NCBI GenBank assembly: GCA_034933305.1
Contig: JAYFNU010000008.1
Location: forward strand, 62,001-126,000
Direction: 5' to 3'
DNA length: 64,000 bases
From: JAYFNU01 sp034933305
Lineage (GTDB): Bacteria > Bacillota > Clostridia > Oscillospirales > Ruminococcaceae
The notes beneath the pieces were generated by a model, which worked only from the letters and a program-made list of their open reading frames with translations, had not been told where the DNA came from and made no database searches. Positions 17,982 through 27,039 of this stretch are shown here, piece after piece. Positions within the stretch are counted from its first letter, which is position 1. Every line of letters begins with the position of its first letter. The translations under genes were made by a program, and so were the position numbers.

Positions 17982-18014
17982 AGAACGCCGGCGGCTCGGA
18001 GCTGCCGGCGTTCT
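17982..18014 (-). terminator. Hairpin terminator between metG and tatD
   Basis: An 11-bp perfect stem (AGAACGCCGGC with GCCGGCGTTCT) begins 11 nt after the metG stop and is followed on the minus strand by TTTCC. The weak T-run suggests partial read-through into tatD. Confidence 0.6.
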
Positions 18015-18024
18015 GCTGTTTTTG

Positions 18025-19944
18025 TTATCGGATGCGGCTGCCCTCGGGGACGCCGTCGTCGATGAAAGCGACGCGGGCGGCGTCGCCGACATCGCTCGAC
18101 AGGATCATGCCCTCGCTGACGATGCCGCGGATCTTCGCGGGCGCGAGGTTGACGACGACGGCGACCTTTTTGCCGACGAGCTCCTCCGGCTTGTACCACT
18201 GGGCGATGCCCGACACGACGGTGCGCTCGCGTTCGCCGTCGAAGAGGCTGAATTTGAGGAGCTTGTCCGCCTTCTCGACCTTCTCGCAGGACACGACGCG
18301 GCAGACACGGATCTCGCTTTTCATGAAATCGTCATAGCTGACGGACGGCAGATGCTCGAGCTCGACCTTCGGCGCTTCCTTTGGGCCGTGCTTTTCGGCG
18401 AGCTCTTTGAGCTCGGCGTCGGCGTCGATGCGCGGGAACAGCACGTCGCATTTACGGACCGTCACGGCCGCGGGCAGCGAGGCGTGCGCGGCGCTGTCGA
18501 GCGTGCGCAGCGCCGCGGGCGCGCCCACGGCGTCGAGGATCTTCGGCGCGGTCGAGGGCATGAAGGGCGCGAGCAGGATGCCGCAGACGCGCAGCGACTC
18601 GCACAGATTGTACAGCACGCGCGCAAGGCGCGGCCGGTTCGCCTCGTCCTTCGCGAGCACCCACGGCGCGGTCTCGTCGATGTACTTGTTGGCGCGCGAG
18701 ACGACCTTGAAGATCTCCGCGAGGGCGTTCGGCAGCATCAGCTTGTCGATGTCGTCGGCCACCGCGTCGTACAGCCCCGCGCACATCGCGGTGAGCTCGC
18801 CGTCGGCCGCGTCGGCCGTCTGTTCGGCCGGCAGCGTGCCGCCGAAATATTTCTCGACCATCGACACGGTGCGCGACAGCAGGTTGCCGAGATCGTTCGC
18901 GAGGTCGCTGTTGATGCGCGCGATGAGGCCTTCGTTGCTGAACACGCCGTCGTGGCCGAAGGGGATCTCGCGCATGAGATAATAGCGGATGGCGTCGACG
19001 CCGTAGCGGTTGCACAGCACGACGGGGTCGACGACGTTGCCCTTCGACTTGCTCATCTTGCCGCCCTCGAGCAGCAGCCAGCCGTGGCCGAAGACCTTTT
19101 TCGGCAGCGGCAGATCGAGCGCCATGAGGATGGCGGGCCAGATGATGGAATGGAAGCGGACGATCTCCTTCGCCATGAGATGGACGTCCGCCGGCCAGTA
19201 CTTGTCGAAATCGTGGTAACGGTCGTTGTCGTAGCCGAGCGCCGTGATGTAGTTCGACAGCGCGTCGACCCAGACGTAGACGATGTGGCCGGGATCGAAA
19301 TCGACCGGCACGCCCCACGTGAAGGAGGTGCGCGACACACACAGATCCTCGAGGCCCTGGTTGATGAACGCGCGCATCTCGTTGACGCGCGACGCGGGCT
19401 GCAGGAAGTCGGGCTGCTCGTCATAGAGCTTCAGGATCCGGTCGGCGTATTTCGACAGGCGGAAGAAATAGGCCTCCTCCCGCGCTTCGACGACAGGGCC
19501 GCCGCAGTCGGGGCATTTGCCGTCGACAAGCTGGCTCTCCGTCCAGAAGGATTCGCAGGGCTTGCAGTACATGCCCTTGTATTCGCCCTTGTAGATGTCG
19601 CCCTTGTCGTACAGCTGCCGGAAGATCTTCTGGACCGCCTGCTCGTGGTAGTCGTCCGTCGTGCGGATGAAGCGGTCGTAGGAGATGTCCATGAGCTTCC
19701 AGAGATCCTTGATGCCGGCGACGACCTCGTCGACGTACTGCTTGGGCGTCTTGCCGGCGGCCTTCGCCTTGTCCTCGATCTTCTGGCCGTGCTCATCGGT
19801 GCCCGTCAGGAACAGCACATCATACCCCTGCATCCGTTTGAAGCGCGCGACCGCGTCCGCGGCGACCGTCGTGTAGCCGTGGCCGATGTGCAGCTTGTCG
19901 GACGGATAATAGATCGGCGTTGTGATGTAAAACTTTTTGTCCAT
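18025..19944 (-). CDS. metG: Methionyl-tRNA synthetase
   Basis: 639 residues. The class I signatures are LHIGHGYTT near the N-terminus and KMSKSKGN mid-protein. Zinc-knuckle cysteines occur in CKPC and CPDC. A C-terminal EMAP/Trbp111-like tRNA-binding domain (about 540-639: EIRVCRVVSCEKVEKADKLL) is fused, as in Bacillus-type MetG. No T-box leader is visible in the short upstream gap. Confidence 0.97.
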   Translation of the reverse strand: MDKKFYITTPIYYPSDKLHIGHGYTTVAADAVARFKRMQGYDVLFLTGTDEHGQKIEDKAKAAGKTPKQYVDEVVAGIKDLWKLMDISYDRFIRTTDDYHEQAVQKIFRQLYDKGDIYKGEYKGMYCKPCESFWTESQLVDGKCPDCGGPVVEAREEAYFFRLSKYADRILKLYDEQPDFLQPASRVNEMRAFINQGLEDLCVSRTSFTWGVPVDFDPGHIVYVWVDALSNYITALGYDNDRYHDFDKYWPADVHLMAKEIVRFHSIIWPAILMALDLPLPKKVFGHGWLLLEGGKMSKSKGNVVDPVVLCNRYGVDAIRYYLMREIPFGHDGVFSNEGLIARINSDLANDLGNLLSRTVSMVEKYFGGTLPAEQTADAADGELTAMCAGLYDAVADDIDKLMLPNALAEIFKVVSRANKYIDETAPWVLAKDEANRPRLARVLYNLCESLRVCGILLAPFMPSTAPKILDAVGAPAALRTLDSAAHASLPAAVTVRKCDVLFPRIDADAELKELAEKHGPKEAPKVELEHLPSVSYDDFMKSEIRVCRVVSCEKVEKADKLLKFSLFDGERERTVVSGIAQWYKPEELVGKKVAVVVNLAPAKIRGIVSEGMILSSDVGDAARVAFIDDGVPEGSRIR

Positions 19945-20051
19945 TCTTTGTGTCCTTTCGGTATTGCAGGCGTCGTTTGTTCTCCATTATACCGCGCATG
20001 CGCGCGCGGCGCAAGTGAAGACGCGCCGCCGGCGCGAAAGGACCGGCCCGT

Positions 20052-20648
20052 TTACCGCCCCTCCGCTTCGCGCTGCCGCAGCCACGCCTCCACCTTGAAG
20101 CGCAGCGCATAGCGCTGCCCGCCCGTCACAAGGTCGATCTCCGCCCCGTCGTACCCCGCGAGCTGCCGCTCGGACGACGCGGCGAAGCACACCGCCGGGT
20201 AGAGCACGCACCACCAGTTGTGTCCCTTCGCCTCGCCGAGCTCGACGCGCAGCGCCGTGTAGACGCCCGCGGGCAGCGTGACATCGCCGTAGACGCGCTC
20301 GTCGAAATACATCTCGGTGATCTTTGCCGACGCGCCGTAGCCGAGGCCGTTCGCGCGCAGCACCGCCTGCGCGGTCGCGGCGAGCGACGCGCACGCCCTG
20401 TCCGCCGCCCCGACGGCCGCCGCCTTGTCGGCGCAGCCGTCGGTCAGCGCGGCGACTTGTCCGAGCAGCGCGTCGCGCACGAGCAGCTTGACGCGCTGGT
20501 CCTCGCCGCTGTCGGAATTGGCGACGATGTGCAGCCGCAGCGTGTCGTCCCGCACGCGCGCGCAGCGCGCCGAGAAAGACGCCTGCGCGAGCGCGCCGAG
20601 GAAACACAGCGCGAACGCCGCCGCGAGCGCGATCTCGATCTTTTTCAT
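20052..20648 (-). CDS. spoIIR: Stage II sporulation protein R
   Basis: 198 residues with an N-terminal signal/anchor and the SpoIIR hallmarks RLHIVANSDSGEDQRVKLLVRD and GHNWWCVLYP. SpoIIR is made in the forespore and secreted into the intermembrane space, where it triggers SpoIIGA to cleave pro-sigma-E. Its presence marks the organism as an endospore former or a recent descendant. Its start codon sits only 4 nt from the end of a terminator-like hairpin. Confidence 0.93.
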   Translation of the reverse strand: MKKIEIALAAAFALCFLGALAQASFSARCARVRDDTLRLHIVANSDSGEDQRVKLLVRDALLGQVAALTDGCADKAAAVGAADRACASLAATAQAVLRANGLGYGASAKITEMYFDERVYGDVTLPAGVYTALRVELGEAKGHNWWCVLYPAVCFAASSERQLAGYDGAEIDLVTGGQRYALRFKVEAWLRQREAEGR

Positions 20649-20652
20649 AAAT

Positions 20653-20691
20653 AAAAACGCCTGCCTTTCGTTCGAAAGGTTGGGCGTTTTT
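20653..20691 (-). terminator. Terminator of the ispE operon, abutting spoIIR
   Basis: On the minus strand AAAAACGCC..CCTTTCG pairs with CGAAAGG..GGCGTTTTT. It follows the ispE stop by 12 nt and ends 4 nt before the spoIIR ATG, so the only purine-rich candidate for the spoIIR ribosome site (AAAGGCAGG) lies in its 3' arm. Confidence 0.85.
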
Positions 20692-20703
20692 CGTCCGTTT
20701 TAT

Positions 20704-21594
20704 TCAGCGCATGTCGATGATTTTCACGCCGCATTTCTGCGGGCGCGCGGTGTAGACGCGCACGTCCTGCGCAAACAGCCGCAGCTTGCACCCGCGCGCG
20801 GCGAAATAATCGGGGAAGACGCCGAAGACCGCCGCCCCCGTCCCCGTCATCGACGCGCCGAGCGCCCCGTTCGCGCACAGCAGCGCGATGAGCCTCTCCG
20901 TCGTCTCGTCGCGCACCGCCGTGCGGAAGACGTTGCCGAGGCGCATCGCCATCGACGCCGGGTCGCCCGCCGCGAGCGCCGCGAGCATGCCCGCCGTATC
21001 GGGCCGGCCGAAATGCTCGCCGGCGTCGAAGCGCGCAAAGGCCTCCTTCGTCGAATGTCCCTCGCGGGGCATGAGGACGACGAAACAGCAGTCCAGCGCC
21101 GAGGGCACGGGCTCGACGATCTCGCCGATGCCCGTCACGCGCGCGGGGCCGCCGACCACGCAGTAGGGCACGTCCGCGCCGACGCTCTCCCCCGCCGCGC
21201 ACAGCTCGGCGGCCGAAAGGCCGTAGCCGAACAGCTCGTTGAGCCCGATGAGCGCCGCCGCCGCGTCGGCCGAGCCGCCGCCGAGGCCCGCCTGCGTCGG
21301 GATGTGCTTCTGGATATCGAATTCGGCGTCGGGCAGCGGGACGGAGAGCTTTTCGCTCAGCGCCGCCGCCGCCTTGTAGACGAGGTTCTTCTCGGAGCGC
21401 GGCAGGAACCGCGCGTTCGACGAGATGCGCACGCCGGCGCCGGGATCGGCGCGGCGGATGACCAGCACGTCGCTGAGATCGACGCTCACGTTGACCATCT
21501 CCATGAGGTGATAGCCGTCCGCGCGCGTGCCCGTGATGTCGAGCGTCAGATTGAGCTTCGCGTTGGCGCGCAGCCGGATCTCCTGCGCGCTCAT
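20704..21594 (-). CDS. ispE: 4-diphosphocytidyl-2-C-methyl-D-erythritol kinase
   Basis: 296 residues, normal for this GHMP kinase of the MEP isoprenoid pathway. It shows ANAKLNLTLDITGTRADGYH at the start, the ATP loop PTQAGLGGGSADAAA and the C-terminal MTGTGAAVFGVF. It phosphorylates CDP-methylerythritol. The ATG at 21594 overlaps the stop of the DUF362 gene (ATGA), so it is translationally coupled as last gene of the operon. Confidence 0.93.
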   Translation of the reverse strand: MSAQEIRLRANAKLNLTLDITGTRADGYHLMEMVNVSVDLSDVLVIRRADPGAGVRISSNARFLPRSEKNLVYKAAAALSEKLSVPLPDAEFDIQKHIPTQAGLGGGSADAAAALIGLNELFGYGLSAAELCAAGESVGADVPYCVVGGPARVTGIGEIVEPVPSALDCCFVVLMPREGHSTKEAFARFDAGEHFGRPDTAGMLAALAAGDPASMAMRLGNVFRTAVRDETTERLIALLCANGALGASMTGTGAAVFGVFPDYFAARGCKLRLFAQDVRVYTARPQKCGVKIIDMR

Positions 21595-22739
21595 TTGAAC
21601 AGCCTGAACAGCAGGCTCCGGCGGATGACGACCGCCTTCTGCGGGCACACCTCGTGGCAGCAGAAGCAGCGTATGCAGTCCTGGCGGCGGATGTGCGCCC
21701 TGCCGCCGGCGATGTCGATCGCCTTCTGCGGGCAGGCGCGGGCGCATTCGCCGCAGCCGACGCACTTTTTTGCGTCGACGGCGGGGCGCGGCGCCATGCG
21801 CGTGAACAGCCGCTGCGGCAGACCCTTCAAAAAGCCCGGAACGACCGCGCGGACATCCCTGCCCCGCGTCGCGGGCAGCTTCAGATCGTCCAGGGGATAT
21901 TCGACGACGTCCCTGTCGCCGAAGACGGACGCGTCCGTCAGATCGTCGGGCCCGAGCCACTTCTCGCCCGCCGCATAGACCGTCGCGGCGTCGCGGATGC
22001 CGAGGCCGAGCGCCCGCGCGGCGGCCGCGTCGAGATCGAACGGGCTGCAGCTGCCGGCGACAAAGCCGAACGCGCGCGGCACGCCCGCCGACGGGCCGTC
22101 CCCCTCCATGCCGACGACGGCGTCGAGGATGGACAGCGCGGGCGCGGCCGTCTGCGCGAGCTCGCACAGCATGTCGCAGAAATCCGCGCAGCGGGGATAT
22201 TCAAAGTGGAGCTGCGTCTTCGTGAGGCCCGGGACGACGCCGAACAGGTTTTTGACGGCGCCCGTCATGCCCGTCAGCGCGTGCGTCTTGAGCTTTCCGA
22301 CATTGACGACGGCGTCCGCGTCGGCGATGATCTTGAGGATCTCAAAACCGCGGGCGCCCCCGCGCGGCGGCTTTTTCACGACGCTTTCGAAATCGTAGTT
22401 GAGCCGCACGCCGTCCCCCTCGAGGGCCGTCATGCCGCACGTCTCGTAGATGGCCTTCATGCGCGCCGCGGTGAACGGTCCGGACGGACAGTCGGCGACG
22501 GTCACGTCGCCGTAGCCGCGCTCTTTGAGCGCGGCGATCACCGCGGCGACGACCGCGGGGTGCGTCGTGACCGCCTCGGCGGGCGCCGCCCTGCGCAGCA
22601 GGTTGACCTTGACGACGACCTTCTCCGCGCCCGTCTTCGCGCGCGGGAACATGCAGCCGTCGAAAATGAAGGCGACCGCCGCGCGCAGCGCGGCCCCGTC
22701 CTCATAGCCGGCGACCTTTTTGAGATAGACCTCGTTCAT
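21591..22739 (-). CDS. DUF362 protein with a C-terminal 2[4Fe-4S] ferredoxin domain
   Basis: 382 residues. The DUF362 part (about 1-290) contains VKVNLL, VADCPSGPF and NVGKLKTHALTGMTGAVKNLFG. The C-terminus has two clusters, CVGCGECARACP and CIRCFCCHEVCP. DUF362 ferredoxin proteins are widespread in anaerobes, with no settled reaction. It overlaps the genes on both sides by 4 nt, so it belongs to the Lrp-aminotransferase-ispE operon. A redox role is inference. Confidence 0.85.
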   Translation of the reverse strand: MNEVYLKKVAGYEDGAALRAAVAFIFDGCMFPRAKTGAEKVVVKVNLLRRAAPAEAVTTHPAVVAAVIAALKERGYGDVTVADCPSGPFTAARMKAIYETCGMTALEGDGVRLNYDFESVVKKPPRGGARGFEILKIIADADAVVNVGKLKTHALTGMTGAVKNLFGVVPGLTKTQLHFEYPRCADFCDMLCELAQTAAPALSILDAVVGMEGDGPSAGVPRAFGFVAGSCSPFDLDAAAARALGLGIRDAATVYAAGEKWLGPDDLTDASVFGDRDVVEYPLDDLKLPATRGRDVRAVVPGFLKGLPQRLFTRMAPRPAVDAKKCVGCGECARACPQKAIDIAGGRAHIRRQDCIRCFCCHEVCPQKAVVIRRSLLFRLFK

Positions 22740-23911
22740 CCGAGCTCTCCGATGAATTCGCCGATGCGCCGCAGCGCTTCGGCAAGGTGGGTGACGGAAT
22801 AGGAGTAGGAGACGCGGATATAGCCCTCGCCGCAGTCGCCGAACGCGTCGCCCGGCACGACGGCGACCGCCTTCGCGTACAGCAGCTTTTCGCAGAATTC
22901 GAGAGACCGCATGCCCGTGCCCTTGATGCAGGGGAAGACGTAGAACGCGCCCTGCGGCTCAAAGCAGTGCAGGCCGAGCTTGTTGAAGCCGTCGGTCACG
23001 AAGCGCCGGCGCATGTTGTATTCGGTCACCATCGCCTCGACGGTGTCGTCGCAGTCGCGCAGGGCCGTGATGGCCGCGTACTGGGCCATTGTCGGCGCGC
23101 ACATGATGGCGAACTGGTGGAGCTTGAGCATCTGTTTGATGACCGGCGCCGGCCCGCAGGCATAGCCCAGCCGCCAGCCCGTCATGGCGTACGCCTTCGA
23201 AAAGCCGTTGACGAGGATGGTGCGCTGCCTCATGTCCTCGCTGATGGCGGCGGCGGATACGTGCCGCGCGCCGCCGTAGGTGAGCTCTGCGTAGATCTCG
23301 TCCGACAGCACCATGATGTCGGTGCCGCGCAGCACCTCGGCGATCTGCTCGAGGTGCTCCCGGCGCATGACGGCGCCCGTCGGATTGTTCGGGAAGGGCA
23401 GCACGAGCAGCTTCGTCTTCGGCGTGATGGCCGCGCGCAGCTCCTCGGCCGTCAGCCGGAATTCATCCTCCTCCTTCATCTCGATGGGCACGACCACGGC
23501 GCCGCACATGCGCGCGGTGGGCTCGTAGGAGACAAAGCTCGGCATGGGGATGACGACCTCGTCGCCGGGATTGATGAGCGAGCGCATGCACAGGTCGATG
23601 GCCTCGGAGCCGCCGACGGTGACCGTGATCTCGTCCTTCGGGTCGTACCGCAGCGAAAACCGCCGTTCGAGATAGCGCGCGATCTCCTCGCGCAGCTGCT
23701 GGAGGCCTGCGTTGGCGGTGTACCACGTCTTGCCGCGCTCGAGCGAGGAGATGCCGGCGTCGCGGATCTTCCACGGCGTCACGAAATCAGGCTCGCCGAC
23801 GCCGAGCGAAATGCAGTCCGGCATGTCGGCGGCGATGCTGAAAAAGCGCCGGATGCCCGACGGCTTGAGCGCCTTTACCTTTTCACACAATAATTTATCG
23901 TAATCCATCAC
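22736..23911 (-). CDS. Class I/II pyridoxal-phosphate aminotransferase
   Basis: 391 residues, fold type I. The PLP lysine is in NGFSKAYAMTGWRLGY, with FPNNPTGA upstream and an arginine near the C-terminus (GYIRVSYSYS) for the substrate carboxylate. It resembles PatA/aspartate-type enzymes. The start is GTG 23911, overlapping the Lrp stop, or the next codon ATG 23908. Coupling with an Lrp-type gene points to amino-acid catabolism or turnover; the substrate is not readable. Confidence 0.88.
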   Translation of the reverse strand: MMDYDKLLCEKVKALKPSGIRRFFSIAADMPDCISLGVGEPDFVTPWKIRDAGISSLERGKTWYTANAGLQQLREEIARYLERRFSLRYDPKDEITVTVGGSEAIDLCMRSLINPGDEVVIPMPSFVSYEPTARMCGAVVVPIEMKEEDEFRLTAEELRAAITPKTKLLVLPFPNNPTGAVMRREHLEQIAEVLRGTDIMVLSDEIYAELTYGGARHVSAAAISEDMRQRTILVNGFSKAYAMTGWRLGYACGPAPVIKQMLKLHQFAIMCAPTMAQYAAITALRDCDDTVEAMVTEYNMRRRFVTDGFNKLGLHCFEPQGAFYVFPCIKGTGMRSLEFCEKLLYAKAVAVVPGDAFGDCGEGYIRVSYSYSVTHLAEALRRIGEFIGELG

Positions 23912-24387
23912 AGCGAAGCGAGGCCCCTTTCATCGCCGGGCTCATCGACGAGGATCAGACCGTTCTCCTTGTATTTGCGCAGGATAAAGTGCGTCGCCGT
24001 CGACAGCACGGATTCCATCGGCGACAGCCGCTTCGCGACGAACATCGCGATGTCGCGGAAGGACGCGCCGTGGATGGTGATGGCGAGGTCATAGCCGCCC
24101 GACATGAGGTAGACGTTCTCGACCTCCGGGAAGCTCGCGATCGTCGAGGCGAACTCGTCGAAACCGAAGTCCCGCTTGGGGCTGATGCGCACTTCAATGA
24201 TGCTCGAGACGAGCTCGCTGCCCGCCTTTTCCCAGTTGATGACGGCGCGGTAGCCCGCGATGATGCCGTCCTTTTCGAGCTTGTCCATTTTTTCCGCGAC
24301 CGCTTTTTCGTCCTCCCCGGTGAGCGACGCGAGCTCTTCGAGCGACAGGCGCGCGTTTTCCGACAGAAGCTTGAGCAGCATATCCAT
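23908..24387 (-). CDS. Lrp/AsnC family transcriptional regulator
   Basis: 159 residues: an N-terminal HTH (LSLEELASLTGEDEKAVAEKMDKLEKDGIIAGYRAV) and a C-terminal RAM-type ligand domain (VENVYLMSGGYDLAITIHG). Lrp proteins bind amino acids and form octamers on DNA. First gene of an operon with an aminotransferase, which it probably controls. ATG 24387 follows GGGGGAAAAG. Confidence 0.9.
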   Translation of the reverse strand: MDMLLKLLSENARLSLEELASLTGEDEKAVAEKMDKLEKDGIIAGYRAVINWEKAGSELVSSIIEVRISPKRDFGFDEFASTIASFPEVENVYLMSGGYDLAITIHGASFRDIAMFVAKRLSPMESVLSTATHFILRKYKENGLILVDEPGDERGLASL

Positions 24388-24420
24388 GTTCTTTTCCCCC
24401 TGCTGATAATATTGCTCTTT

Positions 24421-24449
24421 ATTATATAGTAGAAAAAAGATAAAGTAAA
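24421..24449 (-). promoter_or_regulatory. Promoter of the Lrp-aminotransferase-DUF362-ispE operon
   Basis: Read on the minus strand: TTTACT (24444-24449), a 17-nt spacer and TATAAT (24421-24426), 34 nt before the Lrp start. Confidence 0.8.
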
Positions 24450-24521
24450 CTGAAATCGAACAGGATAAAGCGCGCCCCGCCTGCGCACACTATCGGCAGC
24501 ATCCGGAAAGGAGAAATTTCC

Positions 24522-24743
24522 ATGCTCAGGCGGCTCATCCTCGCGCTGCTCATCGCCGGCGGCCTCAACTGGGGCCTCGTCGGCGTGTTTTCCTTCAACG
24601 CCGTCGCATGGCTGTGCGGCGGCGCGGATATCTTTGCGCGCATCCTGTTCACGCTCGTCGGTCTCGCGGCGGCGGCCGCGCCCTTTGTTCTCCGTACGCG
24701 CGAGAGCGGCGACGGGCCGCAGGCCCCGCCGCCGGACGCGTGA
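24522..24743 (+). CDS. DUF378 small membrane protein (YuzA-like)
   Basis: 73 residues with two hydrophobic segments and the family signature GGLNWGLVGVF. Function is unknown for the family. ATG 24522 follows AAGGAGAAA. It stands alone, divergent from the Lrp operon, and ends in a proline-rich tail. Confidence 0.85.
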   Translation: MLRRLILALLIAGGLNWGLVGVFSFNAVAWLCGGADIFARILFTLVGLAAAAAPFVLRTRESGDGPQAPPPDA

Positions 24744-24760
24744 CGGCTTTTTCGGGCAGC

Positions 24761-24787
24761 AAAAAGCGCCGCAGCGCACTGCGGCGC
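24761..24787 (-). terminator. Terminator of the glycine-cleavage/VTT operon
   Basis: GCGCCGCAG and CTGCGGCGC pair perfectly around CGCA. On the minus strand TTTTTGC follows. It lies between the convergent VTT and DUF378 genes. Confidence 0.8.
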
Positions 24788-24842
24788 ACCCGTGCCGGCC
24801 ATCCCGCCGGGAGATCTTCGTCCGGAGCCTGCGGGCCCCGGC

Positions 24843-25625
24843 CTACTCCGCGGCGGCCTTCTTAGCTTGTTCCGGCGGCGTTTTCGCGCGGCCGGCTTCC
24901 CGCTTTTTCGCGCGGCGCCCCCAGAGCGCGGCGCCCGCGGCGCTTGCGGCGGCGAGCGCCGCGAACAGCAGCGCGACGGCGCCGTAATTCTGCGCGATGA
25001 GCGCGTCGCCGCTCACGGACGAAGCGATGATCGCGGGCAGCCGCGCGAGCGTCGTCAGCAGCAGAAAGCGCGGCAGCGATATGGGCGTGAGCCCGGCGAA
25101 ATAGGTGAGCGCGTCCTTCGGCGTGCCGGGGATGAGATACAGCAGGAACAGCAGCGTGTAAAGCCGCTTTTCGTCCCGGATAAAAGAGAGCGAGCTGATC
25201 TGGTCGCGCGTGTAAAAGGCCTCGACCGCGCGCATGCCGAAGCGCCGCACGAACAGGAACACGATCGCCGCGCCGAGCACCGTGCCGAGCGCGTACAGCA
25301 GCGTCCCCTCGAGCCAGCCGTAGGCGTAACCGCCCGCGACCTCGAGCGGGCCGCCGGGAATGAGCGCCACGAAGAGCTGCAGCACCACGACGCCGACGAA
25401 CGCGGCCCGTCCGCCGAGGCCGCCGCTTTCGATGAAGCCCCGGAAGCGCGACGGCTGCTCGAGCGACCGCACGAGCGGTATGCCGACAAACCATGCGACG
25501 GCGATGCTCAGCAGCGCAAAGATGGCGACGGACGCCGCCGCGATGATCCTGCGCCGGCGCGCCGTTTTGCGCTCGTCGTCGTTCTTTGTCTGCGCGCCGC
25601 CCGCGGCGCTTCTCGCATCTCCCAT
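24843..25625 (-). CDS. VTT-domain (TVP38/TMEM64 or DedA-like) membrane protein
   Basis: 260 residues, with about five membrane segments. The VTT domain core is present: LFVALIPGGPLEVAGGYAYGWLEG and the later LFLLYLIPGTPKDALTYFAGL with its two prolines and glycines. Both termini are charged and soluble. Such proteins are linked to lipid scrambling or ion-coupled transport. ATG 25625 was chosen for the AGAGG upstream; it follows lpd by 16 nt and is the last gene of that operon. Confidence 0.85.
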   Translation of the reverse strand: MGDARSAAGGAQTKNDDERKTARRRRIIAAASVAIFALLSIAVAWFVGIPLVRSLEQPSRFRGFIESGGLGGRAAFVGVVVLQLFVALIPGGPLEVAGGYAYGWLEGTLLYALGTVLGAAIVFLFVRRFGMRAVEAFYTRDQISSLSFIRDEKRLYTLLFLLYLIPGTPKDALTYFAGLTPISLPRFLLLTTLARLPAIIASSVSGDALIAQNYGAVALLFAALAAASAAGAALWGRRAKKREAGRAKTPPEQAKKAAAE

Positions 25626-25641
25626 AGAAACCTCTGTTCCG

Positions 25642-27039
25642 TTACGGCGTCCTTCTGCGCGGCATCGCGTGCACCGCGCCCCCGAAGGCGTCTTCGATCG
25701 CCTCGGCGATGCCCTCGGAAAACGTCGGGTGCGGCTGCACGGTGCGCAGCAGCTCGCTGTCCGTGCGGCCCGCCGCGATGTCGGCCGCGAGCGCACCGAT
25801 CATATCCGTCGCCCGCTCGCACAGCAGCTGCGCGCCGAGAAGGCGGCGGCTGTTTTTGTCGAAGACGACCTTGACGAAGCACCGCTCGTCCGTCGCGATC
25901 TTCGTGCGGGCGTTGGCGCCCATGACGAATTTCCCCACGGCCGTCTCGATGCCCTGCGCCTGCGCGGTGCGCTCATCGAGCCCCGCCGACGCGATCTCCG
26001 GGTCGGTGTAGACGCAGGACGGCATCACCGACAGATCGTACGCCGGCGCCTCGCCGAACATCGCACACACCGCGTTCACGCCCATGCCGGACGCCGCATG
26101 CGCGAGCTGCACCGCGCCGCAGACGACGTCGCCCGCCGCCCAGATGCCCGGCACGCTCGTGGCGCCGTTCGCGTCCGTTTTGATGTATCCGCGCTCGGTC
26201 GCGACGTCGACGCCGTCGAACAGCCCCGCAAGGTCGGGCTTCCTGCCGACACTGACGAGCACCCTTTCTCCTGTAACGACGCAGGGCGCCTCATTTTCTT
26301 CAAAAACGCAGGCAAGCTCCCCTTCCCGCCGCTCGATCCTTTTGACCGACGCGCCGGTGTGGATGCCGATGCCCCGCTTCCTGAGCGACAGCGCAAGACT
26401 GCGCCCGAGCTCGGCGTCGAGCTGCGGGAGCAGATTTTTCTGCGCCTCCACGACCGTCACGGCGACGCCGAGCGCGCCGTACAGGCTCGCGAATTCCGCG
26501 CCGATGACGCCGCCGCCGATGATGACGAGGCTCTTCGGCAGCTCCCCGCCGTCGAGCAGCTCATCGCTCGTGACGACCCCGGGAAGGTCGATGCCCTCGA
26601 CGGGGATGCGCGCCGGCCGGCAGCCGGTCGCGACGAGGATGTGCGCCGCTTCGAGAATCCGGCCGCCTGCGTCGACGGTGTGCGCCCCGCGCACGACGGC
26701 GCGCGCGTTCACCAGCTCGGCGCCGTTCGCCCGCAGCAGGGCCTCCACGCCGCCGCGCAGCTGCGCGACCGTCTCGTCCTTTTTCTGCCGCATGGCCGCG
26801 TAATCGAATGACGCGCCCTGCACGCGGATGCCGAAGGCGCCGGCGTTTTCCACCGCGCGCCACAGCTCGGCGGCGTGCAGCAGCGCCTTCGTCGGCACAC
26901 AGCCGCGGTTGAGACAGGTGCCGCCCGCCTCGCGCGCCTCGACGACCGCGACGCGCCGGCCCGTCCGCGCCGCGCGGATGGCCGCCACATAGCCCGCCGG
27001 GCCCGCCCCGACGACGCAGAGATCGAATTGTTCGTTCAT
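25642..27039 (-). CDS. lpd: Dihydrolipoyl dehydrogenase (glycine cleavage L protein)
   Basis: 465 residues. An FAD motif (VVGAGPAGYVAAIRAA), the redox disulfide GGTCLNRGCVPTK, an NAD motif (IIGGGVIGAEFASLYG) and the C-terminal catalytic HPTFSE dyad are all present. It reoxidises the lipoyl arm of GcvH. ATG 27039 overlaps the lplA stop by 4 nt. Confidence 0.95.
   Translation of the reverse strand: MNEQFDLCVVGAGPAGYVAAIRAARTGRRVAVVEAREAGGTCLNRGCVPTKALLHAAELWRAVENAGAFGIRVQGASFDYAAMRQKKDETVAQLRGGVEALLRANGAELVNARAVVRGAHTVDAGGRILEAAHILVATGCRPARIPVEGIDLPGVVTSDELLDGGELPKSLVIIGGGVIGAEFASLYGALGVAVTVVEAQKNLLPQLDAELGRSLALSLRKRGIGIHTGASVKRIERREGELACVFEENEAPCVVTGERVLVSVGRKPDLAGLFDGVDVATERGYIKTDANGATSVPGIWAAGDVVCGAVQLAHAASGMGVNAVCAMFGEAPAYDLSVMPSCVYTDPEIASAGLDERTAQAQGIETAVGKFVMGANARTKIATDERCFVKVVFDKNSRRLLGAQLLCERATDMIGALAADIAAGRTDSELLRTVQPHPTFSEGIAEAIEDAFGGAVHAMPRRRTP

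Noticed and set aside
19945..20051. T-box leader for metG
   Set aside because: The gap is short, and I find neither an AGGGTGG-type T-box sequence nor a paired terminator before the start.
17005..20112. A 1,035-codon open frame on the plus strand opposite tatD, metG and spoIIR
   Set aside because: It has no family resemblance, is extremely rich in Arg, Ala, Asp and Val, and lies antisense to three well-recognised genes. It is an effect of high GC.
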